Below are positions 52,942 to 61,411 of a stretch of 64,000 bases of DNA, in pieces. Source of the DNA: Pseudaminobacter sp040045035 (GTDB lineage: Bacteria > Pseudomonadota > Alphaproteobacteria > Rhizobiales > Rhizobiaceae). Below the pieces are notes generated by a model. The model made no database searches and was not told the origin of the DNA. It was given only the letters and a program-made list of their open reading frames with translations. The stretch lies in NCBI RefSeq assembly GCF_040045035.1, contig NZ_JBDZDS010000008.1, forward strand, positions 1 through 64,000. Reading direction: 5' to 3'. Both the position numbers and the translations under genes were made by a program. The number at the start of each line of letters is the position of its first letter. The first letter of the stretch is position 1.

Positions 52942-53418
52942 ATGAGCCTGCGTGACACCTTGCCCTCCCTTTGGGACCATGAGGGAGGTTTTCCAGCGCA
53001 CTTGAACAGTCTTCGCCATGAGATTCAAAAGGTGTTCGACGAGTTCTCGCAAGGCTTCTGGCCCTCCGGCACCTTGAATGCGGCCGAAGTGGTTCCCGAG
53101 ATGGATATCCACGACAACGGCAAGAAGGTCAGGCTCAGCCTCGAAGTCCCGGGGGTCGAGGAGCGGGATATCGACATCGCAGTTTCGGGCCGGGTGATTA
53201 CCATCTCGGGGGAAAAGAAGGCGAGCATGGAAGCCGCGACTGGCGGGATGCACCGCAGCGAGCGCAGCTATGGCTCCTTCTCGCGGTCGGTTTCGCTGCC
53301 CTTCGACATCGACGCGGGCAAGGTCAAGGCAAAGCTGGACAACGGCGTGCTGACCGTGACCGTCTCCAAGCCTGCCGGTGCCGTGCAGCAGACCAGGAAG
53401 ATATCCATCGGTGGCTGA
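52942..53418 (+). CDS. Small heat-shock protein, Hsp20/alpha-crystallin family
   Basis: 158-residue ATP-independent chaperone that holds unfolding proteins. The alpha-crystallin domain spans about 50-150 (VVPEMDIHDNGKKVRLSLEV ... ERDIDIAVSGRVITISGEKK ... LDNGVLTVTVSKP), followed by a short tail. GGAG stands just before ATG 52942. The nearby perfect FixK box makes it a counterpart of HspX of the mycobacterial dormancy set. Confidence 0.9.
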   Translation: MSLRDTLPSLWDHEGGFPAHLNSLRHEIQKVFDEFSQGFWPSGTLNAAEVVPEMDIHDNGKKVRLSLEVPGVEERDIDIAVSGRVITISGEKKASMEAATGGMHRSERSYGSFSRSVSLPFDIDAGKVKAKLDNGVLTVTVSKPAGAVQQTRKISIGG

Positions 53419-53455
53419 GTTTCGCCTGGCCGCTGCGAGGTGCGCGTCAGGCAAC

Positions 53456-53484
53456 TGACCGGCCCAAATGAAAGCGGCCGGTCA
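53456..53484. terminator. Bidirectional hairpin terminator between hsp20 and the small secreted protein
   Basis: TGACCGGCC (53456-53464) pairs perfectly with GGCCGGTCA (53476-53484). It lies between two converging genes and is followed on the plus strand by the moderately T-rich TCACATTGTTTCT. Confidence 0.6.
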
Positions 53485-53505
53485 TCACATTGTTTCTGGC
53501 AGGCG

Positions 53506-53721
53506 CTACTTGCATTTGTCGGTGGCTTTCATGGCGATCTCCGCGCCCAACTTGGTGCGATGGCCACGGCCGAGCTGAATCATTTCCTTGCCGTCGGGCT
53601 TCTTCGAAACGATCTCGCAGCCCTTGGTGTCAGGCTTTTGGGCAACGAAATATTCGGCCGCGAAAGCGGTCGTCCCGGTGAGGGAGAGCACGGCGCCGAT
53701 CAACAGAAGTTTCCGTAACAT
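53506..53721 (-). CDS. Small secreted protein of unknown function
   Basis: 71-residue protein with a clear Sec signal (LRKLLLIGAVLSLTGTTAFA) and a 49-residue mature part, AEYFVAQKPDTKGCEIVSKK then a Lys-rich end with a second Cys near the C-terminus (DKCK). The two cysteines could form a disulfide in the periplasm. No recognised family. A perfect FixK box lies about 80 bases upstream, implying low-oxygen expression. Confidence 0.72.
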   Translation of the reverse strand: MLRKLLLIGAVLSLTGTTAFAAEYFVAQKPDTKGCEIVSKKPDGKEMIQLGRGHRTKLGAEIAMKATDKCK

Positions 53722-53793
53722 GGCATTGCTCCGTTTCGGATACGCGGTCCCTCGGACCGCCGTGGCATTCTATTTCTCTCGCGCCGGGCCGCC

Positions 53794-53807
53794 TTGATCC
53801 GTATCAA
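53794..53807. promoter_or_regulatory. Perfect FNR/FixK box upstream of the small secreted protein gene
   Basis: TTGAT-CCGT-ATCAA, an exact palindromic FNR/FixK consensus. Class II spacing puts the transcription start about 38 bases before the 53721 start codon. It lies in the gap after the FixK-type gene and reads leftward. Confidence 0.75.
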
Positions 53808-53876
53808 TGGCCGTCGCCAGGGCGCTGGAAGCGACTAGGGCGGGAACCGCTTCTTCCAGTTCCAGCGCTGGGCGCT

Positions 53877-54521
53877 TCATTCGCTCAGGTTGAGCAGTGC
53901 GTCCCACTTCACGATCTCGACGCCGCGCAGGCCGTGCAGGCGGATGATGCCCGTTTCCCTGAATGTCGAGAAGACGCGGGACACGGTTTCGATGGCAAGG
54001 CCGAGATAGTCGCCGATGTCCATGCGCGGCATCGGCAGATCGATCTGGTGCGGTCTGCCCTGGCGTTGGGCCATGTCGACGAGAAACGCCGCGACACGCT
54101 CGGCTGCGGCCTGGCGGCCGAGCACCAGCAGATGGTCCTGCGTCCGGATCAGGCTGTGCAGCGCCAGCGGCAGAAGCTCGCTGGACAAGTCTTCGCTTTC
54201 CGCGAGGGAGATCTTGCGCAGGCCGGTGGCGTTGATCGCCTCGGCGAAAAAACGGTGGGTGCTGTCCTCCTCGAAGCCGAACGTCTCCCCCGCCAGGCAG
54301 AACGAGCTGATCTGCCTGCGGCCGTCTCTCATCAGCCGGTAGACGCGCACGGCGCCGAAAACGACCTGGTAGATGCTGCCGGCCTTCTCGCCTTGCGAGT
54401 AGATTTCGCATCCGGCGGCGAAGAAGCAGGTCGATTGTGGCGGGAGGGGCGGGGAACGGCGCCAGCCGGGGACTGACGAACGAAACTTCAGCACATCCCG
54501 GGAATTCGCATAGGCAAGCAT
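53877..54521 (-). CDS. Crp/Fnr-family transcriptional regulator, FixK-type
   Basis: 214-residue regulator: a cyclic-nucleotide-like sensor barrel (about 30-125), a long dimerisation helix (ALHSLIRTQDHLLVLGRQAA) and a winged helix with MPRMDIGDYLGLAIETVSRVF, whose E-x-x-S-R pattern reads TTGA half-sites. The N-terminal cysteine cluster of true FNR is absent, so oxygen sensing must come from FixLJ, as for FixK. It ends 70 bp from a perfect FixK box that drives the next gene. A possible FixJ site lies 82-89 bases upstream of its start. Confidence 0.88.
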   Translation of the reverse strand: MLAYANSRDVLKFRSSVPGWRRSPPLPPQSTCFFAAGCEIYSQGEKAGSIYQVVFGAVRVYRLMRDGRRQISSFCLAGETFGFEEDSTHRFFAEAINATGLRKISLAESEDLSSELLPLALHSLIRTQDHLLVLGRQAAAERVAAFLVDMAQRQGRPHQIDLPMPRMDIGDYLGLAIETVSRVFSTFRETGIIRLHGLRGVEIVKWDALLNLSE

Positions 54522-54602
54522 AGGCAGCCTCCATGGCTCCGATGCAACAGCAATTGGTCGGGTTCGCCGATTTTGAAAATCCGGTTATGTCCTTACGGGT
54601 AA

Positions 54603-54610
54603 ATACGTAG
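54603..54610. promoter_or_regulatory. Possible FixJ-binding core upstream of the FixK-type gene
   Basis: ATACGTAG matches the MTAMGTAG core I recall for high-affinity FixJ sites of Sinorhizobium, and a TTAC-GG-GTAA dyad adjoins it at 54594-54603. It is 82-89 bases before the FixK-type start codon, a sensible promoter position. The consensus is from memory; treat as a prediction. Confidence 0.4.
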
Positions 54611-54629
54611 GCGCAAAATGGGGCTCTGG

Positions 54630-54989
54630 TCAGGAAGCCTCGGCGTCGTCGGACAGCATGTTCTGGACCGCTTCGACCAATGAGTGGCCGAGGAAGGGCT
54701 TGATCAGGACCTTGACGTCGGCCAGGTCGGGAAGAGGGCGCACCCGGTCCATGAGCAGCACGACGGGCTTGGCGAACCGGCCAAGCTCCCTCCATTCGGA
54801 CAGTCTGCCCCGCACCGCGTCCTCGTCGATGACCGCGCAGTCGGCCGCCTCGGCAAATGGTGAGGTCATCGCCAGCGAAAGCCGGGCATGCGGGTCGACG
54901 CCAAATCCTTCGGCTTCGAGCACGAACACGAGCGACCGCCGAAATCCTTCATCGGAGGCGACGACCAAGATCATGCTGATGGTGGTCAA
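54630..54989 (-). CDS. Single-domain degenerate receiver protein, FixT-like candidate
   Basis: 119-residue receiver-like protein with no output domain. The beta-1 acidic pair is reduced (LVVASDEGFRRSL, where a canonical receiver reads VVDDE); an Asp remains at the acceptor position (CAVIDEDAV near 53), and the Lys is kept (LIKPF). Size, degenerate acidic pocket and placement directly upstream of the FixK-type gene suggest a FixT analogue, the receiver-like inhibitor of FixL known in Sinorhizobium and Caulobacter. A degenerate FixK-like box lies 87-100 bases upstream. Identity with FixT is inferred. Confidence 0.65.
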   Translation of the reverse strand: MTTISMILVVASDEGFRRSLVFVLEAEGFGVDPHARLSLAMTSPFAEAADCAVIDEDAVRGRLSEWRELGRFAKPVVLLMDRVRPLPDLADVKVLIKPFLGHSLVEAVQNMLSDDAEAS

Positions 54990-55075
54990 GCGACCTTCAA
55001 CTCCCCAATGCCGGCCCGCAAGCCGGAATGCAGATCTCCTCGTTGGATTGATAGATCGCTTTGGGAACGCGTGCC

Positions 55076-55089
55076 TTGCGTCAGGTCAA
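55076..55089. promoter_or_regulatory. Degenerate FNR/FixK-like box upstream of the FixT-like gene
   Basis: On the minus strand TTGAC-CTGA-CGCAA: one good half and CGCAA for RTCAA. Class II spacing would give a leader of about 52 bases to the start at 54989. The rest of 54990-55267 shows no other element. Confidence 0.38.
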
Positions 55090-55267
55090 TTCGGGCCGCT
55101 GCGAGGGGATCGCCGATATCGGCAGCGATGCGCTGCCTATGGCCGATCGCATTGTCGCGGCGGGTGACCCCTGAAGTGGGGTGGTGCGGCTTCAGACCCG
55201 ATGGCATAGGCCTTGCTGCATATCTCGAGATCAAGCATGTGATGCGCCAGCTCGACGGAGATGCACC

Positions 55268-56686
55268 ATGACCGAAGTCAGACCCATACCCTTAGCTCCG
55301 CTTGGAGAAGACGTCCTTACGCAGATCGAGGCCATTGCCGGCCCCGTGATGCGGGAAGACAGGCTCCGCGACTGGGACCCCGGCTACCATGCCGACAATT
55401 TCGCCGCCGGCATCGCCGTGTCGCCGCGCACCGTCTACGAATTGTGCGCGCTGCTTGCGCTGTGCAATGCGGAGCGCATTCCGGTGGTGACCCATGGCGG
55501 CCGCACTGGCCTTGTCGGCGGCACCGCGTCAGCACCTGGCGGCATTATTCTCAGCACCCGCAAGCTGAACAGCGGCATCGAGATCGATCCGGTCGGCCGC
55601 GTCGCCATTGTCGATGCGGGCGTGACGCTCGAAGCCCTGCAGCAGGCCGCAGCCGAACATGGGCTCAGCCCCGGCATCGACCTGCCGTCGCGCGGTAGCG
55701 CCACCCTAGGCGGCCTCGCCGCTACCAACGCCGGCGGCATCGAGGCCTTCCGGTATGGCACCATGCGCGACCGCCTGCTCGGCTGTGAATTCGTGCGCGC
55801 CGACGGAACGCTGGTCAGCGATCTCGCCCGCGTGCTCAAGAACAATACCGGCTACGGCCTGACCGACCTGATCGCCGGTTCCGAAGGCACGCTCGGCATC
55901 GTCACCAGGCTGGCGATCCGGCTCGAGCCGCTGCGGCAGGTCGCGGCCACCGCGCTGTTCGCCTTCGCGACCATCGAGGAGACGCTCGCCGTCGCCCAGA
56001 ACCTGCGCGACCGCTTCGGCGATCGCCTGCGCGCCGTCGAGATACTCTGGCGCGAATATGCCGAGACCATCGCCGCCCAGCACGGCCAGTCGCTGGAAGC
56101 CGTCGGCATCGGTGAAGGTGCTTTCCTGCTGCTGGCCGAGACCGAGGAGACGCCGGACGGCGACGGCCAGGATCGCTTCATCACCCATCTCGAGGCGCTC
56201 TTCGAGCAGGGCCTGGTGTCGGAGGCGGTGCTGGCGCAAAACAGCAGTCAGCGCGATTTCTTCTGGATCCTGCGCGAGGATGCGGACGTGCTGTTCCGGG
56301 TCTGGCCGCATGTCCATTCGTTCGACGTCTCGGTGCCGCTCGCAAATCTCGGCGACTACGCCCGTCAGATCGAACCCAAGCTGAAGCAGCTGGCCGATCC
56401 GGTCGGTGTCTACATCTTCGGCCATCTCGCCGACGGCAACCTGCATGTGATGGTCGGCCTCAACGACGACCTGCCGCATGAGGCGATGGAAGCGATCCTC
56501 TATCCGGGCCTCACCGAAATGGGCGGCGCCTTCTCGGCCGAGCACGGCATCGGCCTGGAGAAGCGCGAAGCCTTCAGCCGCTACAACAGCGCGGCCAAGT
56601 ATCAGACGATGGCGGCGATCAAGGCCGCCCTCGATCCACACAACATCCTCAACCCTGGCAAGATCTTCATGCCGACGTCGCAGTAG
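55268..56686 (+). CDS. FAD-linked oxidase (GlcD / D-2-hydroxyglutarate dehydrogenase-like)
   Basis: 472-residue flavoprotein of the VAO/GlcD family that oxidises a D-2-hydroxy acid (lactate, glycolate or 2-hydroxyglutarate). The FAD-binding PCMH domain is evident (VVTHGGRTGLVGGTA near 77; LPSRGSATLGGLAATNAGG near 138; GSEGTLGIVTRLAI near 209). The C-terminal cap has VYIFGHLADGNLHVMV (metal-binding His pair) and AEHGIGLEKRE. GGAG precedes ATG 55268. The substrate cannot be decided from sequence; D2HGDH-like is the best guess. Confidence 0.87.
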   Translation: MTEVRPIPLAPLGEDVLTQIEAIAGPVMREDRLRDWDPGYHADNFAAGIAVSPRTVYELCALLALCNAERIPVVTHGGRTGLVGGTASAPGGIILSTRKLNSGIEIDPVGRVAIVDAGVTLEALQQAAAEHGLSPGIDLPSRGSATLGGLAATNAGGIEAFRYGTMRDRLLGCEFVRADGTLVSDLARVLKNNTGYGLTDLIAGSEGTLGIVTRLAIRLEPLRQVAATALFAFATIEETLAVAQNLRDRFGDRLRAVEILWREYAETIAAQHGQSLEAVGIGEGAFLLLAETEETPDGDGQDRFITHLEALFEQGLVSEAVLAQNSSQRDFFWILREDADVLFRVWPHVHSFDVSVPLANLGDYARQIEPKLKQLADPVGVYIFGHLADGNLHVMVGLNDDLPHEAMEAILYPGLTEMGGAFSAEHGIGLEKREAFSRYNSAAKYQTMAAIKAALDPHNILNPGKIFMPTSQ

Positions 56687-57174
56687 CCGAGGCCGTCTGC
56701 ATCATGCCGACCAAGGACAACCCGAAGCGTGGCGGATCGGGCGCGCAGTTGATGGCCCGATTTCCCTGATATGTGCCGCCGGAGTACCTCAGCCTGCGGT
56801 ATCGCGGCTGATGAACTGCTTGAAGCGCTCGGACTTCGAGTTGGCGAAGACCTCGTGCGGCGCGCCGTCTTCCTCGATCCGGCCCTGATGCAGGAAGACG
56901 ACCGGCTCGCGACGTCGCGCGCAAAGCCCATCTCACGGGCTACCACCAGCATTGTGCGACCCTCGTCGGCCAATGAGCGCATGACCCGCAGTACCTCGCC
57001 TACCAGCTCTGGATCAAGCGCCGAGGTCGGCTCGTCGAACAGCATCACCTTCGGCCGCATCGCCAGTTCATGGTCCTGCCAGCGCTTGGGTGGTCAGCGA
57101 ATTGGTGGCGGCCTCGTCGATCGCCATCGCCTTCGTCGGCAGCGAGCTTCTCGCTTCGGCTGGGGCGATGGGGC
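56687..57174. other. Gene-poor region containing an ABC-ATPase relic
   Basis: 488 bases without an intact gene. 56789-57072 is the GlnQ fragment described separately. On the right, 57073-57174 shows a weakly hydrophobic frame (VSELVAASSIAIAFVGSELL, plus strand) that I cannot identify and that may be further debris of the lost transporter. Confidence 0.5.
56789..57072 (-). pseudogene. Decayed 3' fragment of an amino-acid ABC ATPase (GlnQ-like)
   Basis: Only the C-terminal third of a GlnQ-type ATPase remains: ELAMRPKVMLFDEPTSALD (Walker B), then EMGFARDVASR. A one-base deletion near 56901-56905 shifts the frame; the rest continues as VVFLHQGRIEEDG to a TGA at 56789. Walker A, the LSGGQ signature and the first half are missing, and the switch His of the THEMGF motif has become Arg (AREMGF). 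A complete homologue stands at 59202-59930, so this is a relic of a related transporter, possibly left by recombination between duplicate loci. Confidence 0.82.
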
Positions 57175-58869
57175 TCAGTCGCCGGCCTGCGACTTCATTG
57201 CCTTTTCAATCTGTGCCTTTACGCCCTCCAGATTGAAGCTCGCGCCTCTCTGCATGGGCGGAAATTCGAGCGCAGTCTGAGCGAGCTTTCCGACTTGCTG
57301 TTGCGCGAACTGGAACCGCCAGAACTGGAAGACGAAGTAGTTGTAGAAGGCCAACGAGCCTTTGTCGCCGCTCGGTATGCCTGTGCGCTCAAAAGGATCA
57401 AGCCGGAGATTGGTCAATATGGGCCAGTCTACTTTGACAGTTCCGCCAAGCCAGCCGCTCGGCTGGTCTGTGAAACGGTATTTGAAGTCGTCGATCCGAA
57501 CCGCGCCCAGCGTGCTCTCGGTGAAGTAGAAAATCTCGTGGCGAGCCGACGGGCCTTTCCCGGCAATCAGCTCCATCTGATTGTAGCCGTCGAGATGGAC
57601 CTTGTAGTTCATGTCGCCCACTTCCTTGCCGGCCCTCAGCTCTTCCGCGATGTTGGGATTGCCTGCCGCCGCGACGAAGGTCGGGAACCAATCGAGGCCT
57701 GAGATGATGCTGTTCTCGATCTTGCCTGCCGGCACGTGGCCGGGCCAGCGGACTATGCAAGGCACCCGGAAACCGCCTTCCAGCGCCGTGCCCTTGCCGC
57801 CGGCAAACGGGGTTTGCCCACCGTCCGGCCAGGTGAAATTTTCCGCGCCGTTGTCCGTCGTGAAGACGACGATGGTGTTGTCGTCCAAGCCGTCGTCCTT
57901 CAGCTTCTGCATGACGGAGCCGACGACATCGTCGAGCTGTGCCATGCCCGCCTCTTCCATGCTCCAGCCGTTTTCGGGCGTGCGCATCTTCTCGTATTTT
58001 TCCGAAAGGTGGGTCACGACGTGCATTCGCGTCGGGTTCAGCCAGATGAAGAATGGCCTGTTCTGCTGCTTTGCCTGATCGATGAAAGCGAGGGTGAACT
58101 TCAAGATCTCGTCATCCACGGTCTCCATCCGCTTGGGATAAAGCGGCCCGGCGTCCTCGATGCGTTGCTTGCCGATCTTTCCCCAGCGTGGCTGCACGGT
58201 CGGATCGTCGGTAGAGGTCGCCCAGGAGTGGATCATGTTGCGTGGGCCGACCGTGTCGCGGAGTTCGGGCGGATAGTTCGGATGTGCCGGATCTTCCATC
58301 GCGTCGAGATGATAGAGATAGCCGAAGAACTCGTCGAAGCCGTGGACGGTGGGCAGGAATTCGTTGAGATCGCCCAGATGGTTCTTGCCGAACTGGCCGG
58401 TATTGTAGCCCATCGATTTGAGGACCGTCGCGATGGTCGGCGCCTGCGCCGGTATGCCGATCTTGGAGCCAGCCTGGCCAACGGTGGTGAGCCCGGTGCG
58501 GATCGGCAATTGCCCGGTTATGAAGTTGGCGCGACCGGCCGTGCAACTCGCCTCGGCGTAATAGTCGGTAAACAGCATGCCCTCGCTGGCCAGCCTGTCC
58601 AGGTTCGGCGTTCTGCCGGCCATGATGCCCCGGTGATAGGCGCCGACATTGAACCAGCCAATATCGTCTCCCATGATGCAAATGATGTTGGGCGGCCGGT
58701 TGGCCGAAGTGTCCGGGGCTGTCTCCTGCGCCTGGGCAACCTGGATCGGACTTCCGGCCCCGATTGCGGAGGCTGCGGCGAGTGCGGTGCCGCCCAGGAG
58801 CACGTTACGTCGGCTGACGATTGCGTCGGTAACGGCGCGGCTGCGACCTTCTTCCTGCTTGCTAGACAT
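57175..58869 (-). CDS. Periplasmic sulfatase (arylsulfatase family), Tat-exported
   Basis: 564-residue sulfate-ester hydrolase. A Tat signal (R20-R21-N-V-L-L then a hydrophobic run to AQA) sends it to the periplasm folded. The formylglycine site is C109-T-A-G-R113, the Cys-x-Ala-x-Arg variant of C-x-P-x-R. Metal-binding residues appear in IMGDDIGWFN (D68, D69) and TTDNGAENF; Lys/His of the active site in GKNHLGD. Activation needs a formylglycine-generating enzyme, which is not encoded nearby. It may release sulfate from environmental esters. Confidence 0.88.
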   Translation of the reverse strand: MSSKQEEGRSRAVTDAIVSRRNVLLGGTALAAASAIGAGSPIQVAQAQETAPDTSANRPPNIICIMGDDIGWFNVGAYHRGIMAGRTPNLDRLASEGMLFTDYYAEASCTAGRANFITGQLPIRTGLTTVGQAGSKIGIPAQAPTIATVLKSMGYNTGQFGKNHLGDLNEFLPTVHGFDEFFGYLYHLDAMEDPAHPNYPPELRDTVGPRNMIHSWATSTDDPTVQPRWGKIGKQRIEDAGPLYPKRMETVDDEILKFTLAFIDQAKQQNRPFFIWLNPTRMHVVTHLSEKYEKMRTPENGWSMEEAGMAQLDDVVGSVMQKLKDDGLDDNTIVVFTTDNGAENFTWPDGGQTPFAGGKGTALEGGFRVPCIVRWPGHVPAGKIENSIISGLDWFPTFVAAAGNPNIAEELRAGKEVGDMNYKVHLDGYNQMELIAGKGPSARHEIFYFTESTLGAVRIDDFKYRFTDQPSGWLGGTVKVDWPILTNLRLDPFERTGIPSGDKGSLAFYNYFVFQFWRFQFAQQQVGKLAQTALEFPPMQRGASFNLEGVKAQIEKAMKSQAGD

Positions 58870-59201
58870 TTGTACGCTCCATCGATGGGGATCACCAATT
58901 CGGGTTGGCAGGCCAGACCCCTCTCCCGGCAGTCCGATCGAAATGCGTGTCTTTCTTGCTTGCTAGGGCTCCCTCTTTTCGTCCCGCGGCAAGTGCGGCG
59001 GCGACATGGCTAGCTAGAGCGGCTCCCAAATATTGGAATAGCCGTTCCGGCGTAGGCGGCTGGGCTTGAACCCACCTCGAAGGGCTGGCGGCGGATCGCA
59101 GCCATCAACGCAAATGAAAACGGCCGCCAATTGGTTTCGAGGCGACGCGCCAGGAAAATCGCGTCGCTATATCCGCACAGCGAGCTCCGGTGGTTACCGG
59201 C
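58870..59201. other. Gene-free region between the sulfatase and amino-acid ATPase genes
   Basis: 332 bases expected to hold the sulfatase promoter, since both neighbours read leftward. Small dyads occur (CCAATTGG; CAAATATTGG) but no promoter, binding site or terminator that I can support. Confidence 0.4.
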
Positions 59202-59930
<729 letters not shown>

Positions 59931-59964
59931 GGTTCGCTGCGCTCCAGAATGAAGTTGCGATCGC

Positions 59965-60639
59965 TCACAGCCGCACCTCGGCATGCGCGGCGCTCATGCG
60001 CTTTTCGAGCCGGCGGGCGAGCATGATGAGCGGATAGCAGACGACGAAATAGCCGATGCCGACGAGGGCGAAGACGAGCAGGCCGTTGGGCACCCGCTGC
60101 ACCACCAGCCAGCCGACCCTGGTGAGGTCTGTCAGGCCGATGACGGAGACGATGGAGGAATCCTTGATGAGGAGCACATACTGGCCCACCAGCGGCGGCA
60201 GGATGACCCGCATCGCCTGTGGCAGCACCACTAGGCGCAGGCGCTGCCAGCGCGACAGGCCAGACGCCAGCGCCGCCTCGACCTGACCGCGCGGCACTGA
60301 GCCGATGCCCGCAACCACGATCTCGCAGATGAAGCAGGCGGCCAGATTGGTCAGCGCGATGATACCGGCGGTGAAGGCGTCGAGCTCGATGCCAAGTTCC
60401 GGCAGGATGAAGAAGATGAGGAAGATCTGGACCAGGAAAGGCGTGCCCCGGACAAGATCGACCCAGGCGCCGATCAGCAACCTCACCAGCCGATGGCCTT
60501 CCGACCTGGCGATGCCGAGAGCGAAGCCGGCAATGGTTCCTAGGAACAGGCTGATCAGCGACAGAGCCACCGTCATGCCGAGGCCGCGCAGGGCCAGAGG
60601 ATAGCTGCCGATCAGGCTTTCAAACTGTTGCCAGATCAT
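59965..60639 (-). CDS. Polar amino-acid ABC importer permease (HisM/GlnP-type)
   Basis: 224-residue permease with five predicted helices (GLGMTVALSLISLFLGTIAG opening), the RGTPFLVQIFLIFF motif and an EAA loop (GQVEAALASGLSRWQRLRLV near 118). The start overlaps the previous permease by four bases. It probably pairs with 60636-61310 as a heterodimer. Confidence 0.92.
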   Translation of the reverse strand: MIWQQFESLIGSYPLALRGLGMTVALSLISLFLGTIAGFALGIARSEGHRLVRLLIGAWVDLVRGTPFLVQIFLIFFILPELGIELDAFTAGIIALTNLAACFICEIVVAGIGSVPRGQVEAALASGLSRWQRLRLVVLPQAMRVILPPLVGQYVLLIKDSSIVSVIGLTDLTRVGWLVVQRVPNGLLVFALVGIGYFVVCYPLIMLARRLEKRMSAAHAEVRL

Positions 60640-61310
60640 GTGCGCTGCACCGGCTGCGCACCAAGCGACCGGGCCGACAGGCCGGCAAGCCCCTTGAGGC
60701 CGTAGTAGAGCAGCAGATAGCACACCGCGACCGTGATGAAGCCTTCGGCTGGCATGAACCGGTCGGAGGCGAGAAGCTGCCCGGCGCGCGTCAGCTCCAT
60801 GACGGAGATCAGCGACAGCAGCGCGGAATCCTTCACCAGCACGATGGCTTGCCCGAGCAGGGGCGGGATCGTCACGCGGAAGGCCTGCGGCAGCACGACC
60901 AGACGCATCCGCTGGGGATAGGTCATGCCGGAAGACAGAGCCGCCTCCACCTGCCCGCGCGGGACCGAGAGGATGCCGGCCCGGATGATCTCGGCAATGT
61001 AGGCGCCGCTATTCAGCGACAGGGCAAGGATGCCGACGACGACTTCGGGAAGGACTATCCCCAGGCGCGGCAGCCCGAAATAGAGGAAATAGAGCTGCAC
61101 CAGCAGCGGCGTGGCGCGGACGGCGTCGATATAGGCCTTGGCAGGCGCGCTGATGACGCGCGAGGCCTTCAGGTTCATTGCGCACAGGACGATGCCGACG
61201 GCGAGAGCCCCGGTGAAGGAAATCACCGACAGCCAAAGCGTGGCGATGAAGCCCTGCGTGAACAAGGGCAAGTAGTCGGCGATGGCGCGGAAGCTGAAAT
61301 TGGCAAGCAT
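60636..61310 (-). CDS. Polar amino-acid ABC importer permease (HisQ/GlnP-type)
   Basis: 224-residue permease with the family opening (QGFIATLWLSVISFTGALAV), RATPLLVQLYFLYFG and an EAA loop (GQVEAALSSGMTYPQRMRLV). Similar to, but clearly different from, the permease that follows. Located 101 bp after the binding-protein gene. Confidence 0.92.
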   Translation of the reverse strand: MLANFSFRAIADYLPLFTQGFIATLWLSVISFTGALAVGIVLCAMNLKASRVISAPAKAYIDAVRATPLLVQLYFLYFGLPRLGIVLPEVVVGILALSLNSGAYIAEIIRAGILSVPRGQVEAALSSGMTYPQRMRLVVLPQAFRVTIPPLLGQAIVLVKDSALLSLISVMELTRAGQLLASDRFMPAEGFITVAVCYLLLYYGLKGLAGLSARSLGAQPVQRT

Positions 61311-61411
61311 GTCGGCTGCTGTCCTGCACGAATCCCCTGGCTGTCAGGAACGGGCAAAGCGCGATGCCCCTCGCGGGGCATCGCGCGACACTGCCCGCAA
61401 TTCGGGACCTG

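Noticed and set aside
56602..57060. The GlnQ-like segment as a functional short ATPase
   Set aside because: It lacks Walker A and the LSGGQ signature, has a frameshift, and its switch His is changed.
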